A stretch of DNA of 6,759 nt from Micrococcaceae bacterium UBA7136. Lineage in GTDB: Bacteria; Actinomycetota; Actinomycetes; Actinomycetales; Micrococcaceae. A program made the position numbers and the translations under genes. Location: assembly GCA_002492045.1 (NCBI GenBank), contig DKXC01000002.1, forward strand, positions 1,145 to 7,903. Direction: 5' to 3'. The notes under the pieces are model-generated. The model saw only the letters and a list, made by a program, of their open reading frames with translations. It did no database searches and was not told the origin of the DNA. Position 1 is the stretch's first letter; the number at the start of each line of letters is the position of its first letter. Shown here one piece after another: positions 1 through 5,070 of the stretch.

Positions 1-1
1 T

Positions 2-1846
2 TACCGGCGGGGTCAGCTGGTGCGGGCAGCTACCCGCGGGGACGGAACCACCGGCGAGGACGTCACCCATAATGTGCTGACTATTAAGTCTATTCCCACC
101 CGCCTGGCGGGGGAAGGCCACCCCGAGGAGCTGGAGATTCGGGGCGAGATTTTTATTTCTTCTGCCGATTTTGAGCAGCTCAACCGGCAGATGGTGGCTC
201 AGGGCAAGAACCCCTTTGCTAACCCCCGTAATGCGGCTGCCGGTTCTCTGCGGCAGAAGGATTCTGCCCTGACCGCCCAGCGTCCTCTGTCTATGTTTGT
301 GCACGGGGTTGGCTCCCGGCAGGGGCTAGAGATCACTAGCCAGTTTGAGACCTACCAGCAGCTGGAGGCCTGGGGTTTGCCGGTCAGCCCCTATTCCCGG
401 CTGGTGGCTAGTCGTCAGGAGTTGCTGGACTTTATTGAGTCTTATGGTCAGCAGCGGCATTCTTTGGTGCATGAGATTGACGGCATCGTTATTAAGGTCA
501 ATGATTTTTCAACCCAGGAGCAGCTGGGCTATACCTCTCGAGTGCCCCGCTGGGCGGTGGCCTACAAGTACCCGCCTGAGGAGGTTCATACCCGCCTGCT
601 TGATATTCAGGTGGACGTGGGCCGAACCGGCCGGGTGACTCCTTTTGCGGTCATGGAGCCGGTGCAGGTGGCTGGTTCTACCGTGGAGCGGGCTACCCTC
701 CATAACCAGGACGTGGTCAAGGCCAAGGGCGTGCTGATTGGCGATACGGTAGTGATCCGCAAAGCTGGGGACGTGATCCCTGAGGTGGTGGGCCCGGTGG
801 TGGCCCTGCGGGATGGCTCTGAACGTCCCTTTGTCATGCCTGCTGCCTGCCCTTCCTGCGGGACGGCCCTAGCGCCGGCCAAGGAGGGCGATGTTGACTT
901 GCGCTGCCCCAATGGGGCTTCTTGCCCGGCCCAGCTGGTGCAGCGGCTCTCTTACCTGGCTGGTCGCGGTGCCTTCGATATTGAGGCCCTGGGTGATAAG
1001 AGCGCCCAGATTCTAGCCAGCCCGGATGCTAAGGGTTATACGGCCCTGACCTCTGAGGCTGACCTCTTTGACCTGACCTTAGAGCAGCTGGAGCCTGTGC
1101 AGACCCTGGCCACCCGCCTGGTGGATGCTCAGAAGATTCCTGAGGATGCCAGGGTGCTGGGCTACCAGGAGGTGGAGGTGACCCGGACGGTCAAGGGGCA
1201 GAAGCAGACCCGCCTGGTTGAGAAGGCCCAGGTGCAGGTTCCTGAGCCCTACTTCTACACCAAGCCCACCCCCAAGAAGCCCTCTCAGCCTACGAAGGAC
1301 ACCCTGAAGCTTCTGGATCAGCTGGAAAAGGCTAAGGAGCAGCCCCTCTGGCGGGTGCTAGTGGCCCTGTCGATCCGGCATGTTGGCCCTACTGCTGCCC
1401 GGGCTCTGGCTACCGAGTTTGGCTCTATGCAGGCTATCCGGGATGCCAGCTTAGAGGATTTGGCCTCGGTAGATGGGGTGGGGGAGACCATCGCGGCTTC
1501 CCTACAGGACTGGTTTAGCCTGGAGTGGCACCGGCAGATTGTGGATTCCTGGGCAGCAGCTGGGGTGCGGATGGAGGATGACCGTTCTGAGGCCCCGGAG
1601 CGAACCTTGGAGGGTCTGACCATTGTAGTGACCGGTAGCTTGGAGGGCTTTACCCGGGATAGCGCTAAGGAGGCTATCTTGATTCGGGGCGGTAAGGCTT
1701 CTGGTTCGGTCTCTAAGAAGACCAGCTACCTGGTGGCTGGGGTTGCTGCCGGTTCTAAGCTGGATAAGGCCCAGGCTCTGGGGGTTCCGGTGCTGGATGA
1801 GGCTGGATTTCTGGCTCTCCTGGCAGGAGACCTGCCTAGTCTTTAA
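2..1846 (+). CDS. ligA: NAD+-dependent DNA ligase LigA, 5'-truncated by the window edge
   Basis: LigA seals single-strand nicks in DNA, using NAD+ as adenylate donor, during replication and repair in the cytoplasm. The reading frame is open to the left edge, so 614 residues are visible; the adenylated KxDG lysine and the N-terminal Ia domain (roughly 120 residues by comparison with E. coli LigA) lie outside. A GTG at 20 is internal (V-R-A-A-T-R-G-D-G-T-T-G-E-D), not the start. Numbering from the first visible codon, nucleotidyltransferase motifs are RGE (47-49), EIDGIVIK (158-165) and RWAVAYKYPP (183-192). An OB fold follows, then a four-Cys zinc finger (Cys283, 286, 302, 308), helix-hairpin-helix repeats (about 458-505, including VDGVG) and a C-terminal BRCT domain (about 534-609, starting at LEGLTIVVTGSLEG). 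An insertion of about 60 residues lies between zinc finger and HhH (see findings). A hairpin follows the stop. Confidence 0.97.
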   Translation, partial: YRRGQLVRAATRGDGTTGEDVTHNVLTIKSIPTRLAGEGHPEELEIRGEIFISSADFEQLNRQMVAQGKNPFANPRNAAAGSLRQKDSALTAQRPLSMFVHGVGSRQGLEITSQFETYQQLEAWGLPVSPYSRLVASRQELLDFIESYGQQRHSLVHEIDGIVIKVNDFSTQEQLGYTSRVPRWAVAYKYPPEEVHTRLLDIQVDVGRTGRVTPFAVMEPVQVAGSTVERATLHNQDVVKAKGVLIGDTVVIRKAGDVIPEVVGPVVALRDGSERPFVMPAACPSCGTALAPAKEGDVDLRCPNGASCPAQLVQRLSYLAGRGAFDIEALGDKSAQILASPDAKGYTALTSEADLFDLTLEQLEPVQTLATRLVDAQKIPEDARVLGYQEVEVTRTVKGQKQTRLVEKAQVQVPEPYFYTKPTPKKPSQPTKDTLKLLDQLEKAKEQPLWRVLVALSIRHVGPTAARALATEFGSMQAIRDASLEDLASVDGVGETIAASLQDWFSLEWHRQIVDSWAAAGVRMEDDRSEAPERTLEGLTIVVTGSLEGFTRDSAKEAILIRGGKASGSVSKKTSYLVAGVAAGSKLDKAQALGVPVLDEAGFLALLAGDLPSL

Positions 1847-1912
1847 AGACAGGTAGTCGTTACCAAAACGTAATATTTCCTCTGAAAGCAAGATTTTTAA
1901 AAAATCTTTAAA

Positions 1913-1964
1913 GCCCACCCCACCCCTCTGCCAACCTCTTCAGTAGGCAGGGAGAGGGGTGGGC
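1913..1964 (+). terminator. GC-rich hairpin after ligA, probable terminator with a weak U-tract
   Basis: The outer arms GCCCACCCC (1913-1921) and GGGGTGGGC (1956-1964) pair perfectly over 9 bp, and an inner CTGCC/GGCAG stem (1928-1932/1946-1950) can form. A slipped register, CCCACCCCTCT with AGAGGGGTGGG (1919-1929/1953-1963), gives 11 bp. The tail is only ACTTTA rather than a run of U, so intrinsic termination may be inefficient. It lies 66 bases after the ligA stop and is the only strong hairpin in that position, so it probably ends ligA transcription. Confidence 0.55.
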
Positions 1965-2105
1965 ACTTTAAGGGCAGAAGCCCTAGAAAATCAGGGTTTT
2001 AAGTCGGTTCAAGGCCTACTACAAAAACTAGTTCCAACCAAAGGGTGGAAGCTGAAGCCCAGCTGGCAGGAGGCCAAAAATTGGCTCTGGAGGCTTGCTA
2101 AGACC
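1965..2105. other. Non-coding stretch with several small inverted repeats upstream of the rpf-like gene
   Basis: No convincing gene lies here. The stretch is less GC-rich than the flanking genes and holds short hairpins: AGGGC/GCCCT (1971-1975/1980-1984), TTCCA/TGGAA (2032-2036/2046-2050, extended by two G-C pairs past an A·G mismatch), AGCTG/CAGCT (2050-2054/2060-2064) and GCCAA/TTGGC (2073-2077/2081-2085). The last shares its half-site with a second inverted repeat over the candidate promoter. These could be protein-binding sites or parts of a longer transcript; no assignment is possible. Confidence 0.4.
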
Positions 2106-2135
2106 TTGGCAAAGGCCAAATCGTTACGTTATCGT
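2106..2135 (+). promoter_or_regulatory. Candidate promoter for the rpf-like gene, with overlapping repeats
   Basis: TTGGCA (2106-2111) resembles a housekeeping -35 box. After 18 bases, TATCGT (2130-2135) fits the actinobacterial -10 pattern TANNNT. Transcription would start near 2142, giving a leader of about 200 bases that contains every strong hairpin described downstream. The -35 hexamer lies in an inverted repeat TTGGC-AAAG-GCCAA (2106-2119), and the -10 lies in a tandem repeat GTTAC-GTTATC-GTTATC (2123-2139). Both are candidate operator sites. No transcript data support the start site. Confidence 0.4.
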
Positions 2136-2141
2136 TATCAA

Positions 2142-2338
2142 CGAAATGAAAGAGGCCCTCTGGGGAAACCTTCAGAGAGCCGACATAGCTCGCAGTGGAA
2201 GCTGTGAGCAATGCTGGGTCATACCGCACACCGCGTGCCGTCTACAGGGTATGACCTCCAACGGATCCCTACACCACGGGTAGACGGCAGGGCGATGACT
2301 TCCAGGGATGGAATGAGCCCCAGGTGGCCTGACGGAGC
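2142..2338 (+). ncRNA. Structured 5' leader of the rpf-like gene, candidate riboswitch or cis-regulatory RNA
   Basis: Perfect complementarity gives an ordered set of helices. P1 is GGC-CTCTG / CAGAG-GCC (2154-2162/2173-2181, one C·A mismatch). P2 is GCTCGCAG/CTGTGAGC (2188-2195/2202-2209, one G·U). Helix A is GGTCATACC/GGTATGACC (2217-2225/2248-2256). Helix B is TGCCGTCTAC/GTAGACGGCA (2236-2245/2280-2289). P5 is GGGC/GCCC enclosing TTCCA-GGGA-TGGAA, which has a GNRA-type loop (2290-2320). P6 is CAGG/CCTG (2321-2324/2328-2331). Helices A and B interlock as an H-type pseudoknot, or are alternatives. The fold ends next to the Shine-Dalgarno at 2334 and no U-tract is present, so control would most likely act on translation. 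Conserved ydaO (c-di-AMP) elements are not recognisable. A relation to the published lysM-Actino RNA motif is possible but untested. Confidence 0.55.
2334..2337 (+). promoter_or_regulatory. Shine-Dalgarno deciding the rpf-like start
   Basis: GGAG at 2334-2337 lies 8 bases before the ATG at 2346. It supports that start over the longer in-frame ATG at 2211, whose extra 45 residues would be translated from the structured leader and would bury the signal peptide. A CTCC at 2256-2259, next to helix A of the leader, could pair with it. Confidence 0.6.
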
Positions 2339-2345
2339 ATCAAAC

Positions 2346-3029
2346 ATGACTTCCAAGATTCGTCGTTCAGCAGCAGCCCTGGCCGTAGGTGGCGCAGCCG
2401 CCGCAACCCTGGCTACTGCCCCCGCACAGGCAGCTCCCCTCCAAGCATGGGAAGCCCTGGCTCAGTGCGAGTCCGGCGGTAACTGGTCCATCAACACCGG
2501 CAATGGTTACTACGGTGGCCTGCAGTTCTCCCCCAGCTCTTGGGTAGCTGCCGGTGGTAGTGGTAGCCCCGCAGCTGCCTCCAAGGCAGAGCAGATTCGC
2601 GTCGCTGAGAACCTGCTGCAGATGCAGGGCTGGGGCGCCTGGCCTGCCTGTGCCGCTAAGCTCAACCTCTACGCCTACGGCACCGCTTCCGCAGCTGCGG
2701 TTGTAGAAGCCCCCGCAGCTCCCGTTGCCCCTCAGGCAACCGTTGTTGAGGAAGTTGTTGCAGCTCCCGCAGCTCCCGCTGTTGAAGCCGCTCCTGCTCC
2801 CGCCCCCGTAGTTGTCGAGGCTGCTCCTGCTGCTCCCGCCGCTGAGGCTGTTGCCGAGGCCGCACCTGCCAAGCAGACCTACACCGTCAAGGCTGGCGAC
2901 ACCCTCTCCGCTATTGCTTACGCCCACGGCTTCAATGGCTGGAACGAGGTTCTGGAGGCCAACAAGGACCTGATCCAGGACGCTGACCTGATTGAAATCG
3001 GCTGGGAGCTGACCATCCCCGCCAAGTAA
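2346..3029 (+). CDS. Secreted Rpf-like transglycosylase-domain protein with C-terminal LysM
   Basis: This 227-aa protein has the layout of an actinobacterial resuscitation-promoting factor, a secreted muralytic enzyme that cleaves peptidoglycan glycan strands and promotes regrowth. Residues 1-29 are a Sec signal peptide: basic KIRR, an Ala-rich core and AQA before the predicted cleavage at 29/30. The Rpf/transglycosylase domain spans about 31-108. It begins WEALAQCESGGNW, with Glu42 in the position of the catalytic acid, continues with YYGGLQFSPSSW, and ends QGWGAWPACAAKLNL. Cys41 and Cys102 match the conserved disulfide pair. Residues 112-175 are a low-complexity Ala/Pro/Val/Glu linker. A LysM domain (about 177-225, YTVKAGDTLSAIA … LTIPAK) should anchor the protein to peptidoglycan. 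ATG 2346 is chosen for its Shine-Dalgarno and signal peptide. The gene has its own leader and terminator. The paralogue class (RpfA, RpfB and so on) cannot be fixed. Confidence 0.93.
   Translation: MTSKIRRSAAALAVGGAAAATLATAPAQAAPLQAWEALAQCESGGNWSINTGNGYYGGLQFSPSSWVAAGGSGSPAAASKAEQIRVAENLLQMQGWGAWPACAAKLNLYAYGTASAAAVVEAPAAPVAPQATVVEEVVAAPAAPAVEAAPAPAPVVVEAAPAAPAAEAVAEAAPAKQTYTVKAGDTLSAIAYAHGFNGWNEVLEANKDLIQDADLIEIGWELTIPAK
2679..2870 (+). repeat. Low-complexity coding repeat (Ala/Pro/Val/Glu linker)
   Basis: This part of the rpf-like gene is built from degenerate, tandemly repeated units related to GCAGCTCCC (APA, PAAP, VEAAPAP). It encodes residues 112-175, a flexible spacer between the catalytic domain and LysM. 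Such tracts change length easily by slippage or recombination, so this stretch is likely to vary between strains. Confidence 0.75.
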
Positions 3030-3057
3030 GCATCAGCCTTACTCAATATTTCTCATA

Positions 3058-3120
3058 GCCCAGGGCCCCTGACCGTTGCTAGGTAACGGAAGGGGCCCTG
3101 AGGCTTTTCTGGCCCCTTTT
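3058..3120 (+). terminator. Rho-independent terminator after the rpf-like gene
   Basis: CAGGGCCCCT (3061-3070) and AGGGGCCCTG (3091-3100) form a perfect 10-bp stem. It extends outward by GCC/GGC (3058-3060/3102-3104) past one bulged A, and inward by CCGTT/AACGG (3073-3077/3085-3089). The stem is followed by CTTTTC and, after a short gap, CCCCTTTTCT. It lies 28 bases past the stop and separates the rpf-like gene from gatCAB. Confidence 0.85.
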
Positions 3121-3135
3121 CTGACGTAGTATAGA
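3107..3135 (+). promoter_or_regulatory. Possible promoter of the gatCAB operon
   Basis: TATAGA (3130-3135, within TAGTATAGAT) is a good -10 candidate about 40 bases before gatC. The matching -35 region around 3107-3112 is poor, and no better hexamer is visible. The strong terminator just upstream makes a promoter here necessary unless readthrough supplies gatCAB. Confidence 0.35.
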
Positions 3136-3174
3136 TAGAGGAAAATTCTGTCTACCTACCCGCGGGAAGTGACA

Positions 3175-3471
3175 ATGTCTGCAATTACCAGTGAGCAGGT
3201 GGCCCACCTGGCCAACCTGGCTCATATTGAAATGACTGACGAGGAGCTGGCAGCCATGGCCGCCGAGCTGGACGTCATCGTCGAATCCGTCAAGTCGGTC
3301 TCTGAGGCCGTCTCCGCCGATATCCCGGCTACCAGCCACCCCATCCCCCTGCAGAACGTCTTCCGCCAAGACGTCGTAGGTGAAACCCTGACCGCAGAAG
3401 AAGCCCTGTCTGGTGCGCCCGACGCCGAAGACGGCAAGTTCAAGGTCCCTGCAATTCTGGACGAAGACTAA
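3175..3471 (+). CDS. gatC: Aspartyl/glutamyl-tRNA amidotransferase subunit C
   Basis: GatC is the small subunit of the GatCAB amidotransferase. It wraps between GatA and GatB and stabilises the complex in the cytoplasm. The 98-residue product has the usual family length and pattern: an N-terminal helix ITSEQVAHLANLAHIEMTDEEL (with LA.L..I.M..EE), a linker containing P-A-T-S-H-P-I-P and FRQD, and a C-terminal extended segment ending KFKVPAILDED that resembles the family's FxVPxIL tail. ATG 3175 is preferred over the GTG two codons upstream (3169) because GGGAAG (3164-3169) then sits at proper Shine-Dalgarno distance. It is the first gene of the operon, and gatA begins 9 bases after its stop. 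Confidence 0.95.
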   Translation: MSAITSEQVAHLANLAHIEMTDEELAAMAAELDVIVESVKSVSEAVSADIPATSHPIPLQNVFRQDVVGETLTAEEALSGAPDAEDGKFKVPAILDED

Positions 3472-3475
3472 GGAG
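3470..3475 (+). promoter_or_regulatory. gatA Shine-Dalgarno overlapping the gatC stop
   Basis: AAGGAG at 3470-3475 shares its first two bases with the gatC TAA stop and lies 5 bases before the gatA ATG. Ribosomes ending gatC therefore finish on the gatA initiation site, as expected for translational coupling of complex subunits. Confidence 0.75.
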
Positions 3476-3480
3476 CAGGC

Positions 3481-5070
3481 ATGGAAGAAATCATCAAACT
3501 ATCAGCCGCCCAAATCGCTGAAAAGCTCAAGAGCGGGGAGCTGACCTCTGTTCAGGTCACCCAGGCCTACATCGACCAGATCCTGGCCACTGACGGTCAG
3601 CCCCTGGACCCCGAAAACCGGGCCGCAGGCAAGAGCGGCCTCAACGCCTTCCTACACATCAACGCTGAAGAGGCCCTAGAGGTCGCTGCAGCTGTTGACG
3701 CTGACCGGGCAGCCGGTAAGGACCTACCCGAACTGGCTGGTGTTCCCGTTGCCGTCAAGGACCTGATTGTCACTAAGGGCCAGCCCACCACCGCAGCCTC
3801 CCGCATGCTAGAAGGCTGGATGAGCCCCTACGACGGTACCGTCACCGAAAAGCTGCGGGCCGCCCGCATGCCCATCCTGGGTAAGACCAACCTGGACGAG
3901 TTCGCCATGGGCTCCACTACCGAGCACTCAGCCTTTGGTGTCACCCGCAACCCTTGGGCCCTAGACCGGATCCCCGGTGGTTCCGGCGGTGGCTCCGCTG
4001 TGGCTGTGGCTGCCTTCCAGGCCCCCCTGGCCCTGGGTACCGACACCGGCGGCTCCATCCGCCAGCCCGCAGCCGTCACCGGCTCTGTTGGTGTCAAGCC
4101 CACCTACGGTTCTGTCTCCCGCTACGGTGTGATCGCTATGGCCTCCTCCCTGGACCAGGTGGGCCCCTGCGCCCGCACCGTCCTGGATACCGCCCTGCTG
4201 CACGAGGTCATTGCTGGTCACGACCCCAAGGACTCCACCTCCCTGCCCACCCCCGTCCCCGCCTTTGCTGAGGCTGCCCGGGCCGGTGCCGCTGAGGGTG
4301 GCCTTAAGGGCCTGCGGGTTGGCGTTATTAAGGAACTGACCGGCGAAGGCTTCCAGCCCGGTGTGCTGGCCCGCTTCAATGAGGCCCTGGAAGAGCTCAA
4401 GGCTGCTGGTGCTGAAATCGTTGAGGTTTCCCTGCCCTCCGTCAAGGAAGCCATTGGTGCCTACTACCTGATCATGGCCTCTGAGGTTTCCTCTAACCTG
4501 GCCAAGTACGATGGCGTCCGCTTCGGCCTGCGCAAGCTGCCCGAGGACGGCAAGGTCACCATCGAGCGGGTTATGGCCGCCTCGCGTGCTGCCGGTTTTG
4601 GTGCAGAGGCCAAGCGCCGTATCATCCTGGGCACCTACGCCCTGTCTGCTGGCTACTACGACGCCTACTATGGCTCTGCCCAGAAGGTTCGTACCCTGAT
4701 TCAGCGTGACTACGCCAAGGCCTTTGAGGTGGCTGACGTGCTGATTAGCCCCACCGCCCCCACCACCGCCTACAAGCTGGGTGAGAAGACCTCCGGCGAT
4801 CCCATGGCCATGTACAAGGGCGATATTGCCACCGTGCCCACCAACCTGGCCGGTGTACCCTCTATCTCCCTGCCCGGCGGCCTGGCAGATGAGGACGGCC
4901 TGCCCGTCGGCATCCAGTTCACCGCCCCGGCCCACGAGGACGCCCGTCTCTACCGGGCGGCAGCTGGCCTAGAGGCAGCCCTGACCGCCAAGTGGGGTGG
5001 CTACCTGCACGAGCAGCTACCTGACACCCAGACCCTGATCCGTGACTTCGACTTTGAGGGAGCCAAGTAA
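3481..5070 (+). CDS. gatA: Aspartyl/glutamyl-tRNA amidotransferase subunit A (glutaminase)
   Basis: GatA is the amidase-signature subunit. It hydrolyses glutamine and passes ammonia through a channel to GatB, which amidates Glu-tRNA(Gln) and/or Asp-tRNA(Asn). The Ser-cisSer-Lys triad is intact: Lys93 in GVPVAVKD, Ser168 in PGGSGGGS and Ser192 in GTDTGGSIRQPA. The spacings (75 and 24 residues) equal those of S. aureus GatA (K79, S154, S178). KTNLDEFAMGS (135-145) and GVKPTYGSVSRYGVIAMASSLDQVGP are further family signatures. At 529 aa it is somewhat longer than typical (about 480-515). Part of this comes from an N-terminal insertion around residues 36-55 (DGQPLDPENRAAGKSG), before NAFL. Start and Shine-Dalgarno are clear, and the stop codon directly abuts the gatB ATG. 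Confidence 0.98.
   Translation: MEEIIKLSAAQIAEKLKSGELTSVQVTQAYIDQILATDGQPLDPENRAAGKSGLNAFLHINAEEALEVAAAVDADRAAGKDLPELAGVPVAVKDLIVTKGQPTTAASRMLEGWMSPYDGTVTEKLRAARMPILGKTNLDEFAMGSTTEHSAFGVTRNPWALDRIPGGSGGGSAVAVAAFQAPLALGTDTGGSIRQPAAVTGSVGVKPTYGSVSRYGVIAMASSLDQVGPCARTVLDTALLHEVIAGHDPKDSTSLPTPVPAFAEAARAGAAEGGLKGLRVGVIKELTGEGFQPGVLARFNEALEELKAAGAEIVEVSLPSVKEAIGAYYLIMASEVSSNLAKYDGVRFGLRKLPEDGKVTIERVMAASRAAGFGAEAKRRIILGTYALSAGYYDAYYGSAQKVRTLIQRDYAKAFEVADVLISPTAPTTAYKLGEKTSGDPMAMYKGDIATVPTNLAGVPSISLPGGLADEDGLPVGIQFTAPAHEDARLYRAAAGLEAALTAKWGGYLHEQLPDTQTLIRDFDFEGAK

Noticed and set aside
20..22. GTG at 20 as the start of ligA
   Set aside because: The codons before it (Tyr-Arg-Arg-Gly-Gln-Leu) continue the conserved LigA sequence, so the gene is cut by the window edge and does not start here.
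1959..2207. 82-codon open frame on the + strand in the ligA-rpf gap, starting with GTG
   Set aside because: Its start lies inside the hairpin after ligA and it has no Shine-Dalgarno. It runs across the promoter region and leader hairpins, and its product is a basic sequence with no recognised domain. The hairpins explain the region better than a gene does.
2211..2345. N-terminal extension of the rpf-like protein from ATG 2211
   Set aside because: The extra 45 residues would be read from the pseudoknot region and would place the signal peptide internally. ATG 2346 has a better-placed GGAG and gives a classic Sec signal peptide at residue 1.
2142..2345. c-di-AMP (ydaO/yuaA) riboswitch upstream of rpf
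   Set aside because: Expected because this class precedes many actinobacterial rpf genes. The conserved elements I know, such as the CAGCTAACCTCG-like 3' segment, are not visible. GACGGAG near 2331 looks similar to a ydaO segment but is the Shine-Dalgarno region. A covariance-model search would be decisive.
2367..2927. 186-codon Gly/Ser-rich open frame on the minus strand
   Set aside because: It is the antisense shadow of the Ala-rich rpf-like gene. Its low-complexity sequence mirrors the GC-rich coding repeats, and it has no start signals of its own.
3961..4935. 324-codon open frame on the minus strand inside gatA
   Set aside because: Long antisense frames are common opposite high-GC genes. 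The product is Gly-rich with no domain, while the + strand encodes a complete GatA with its catalytic triad.
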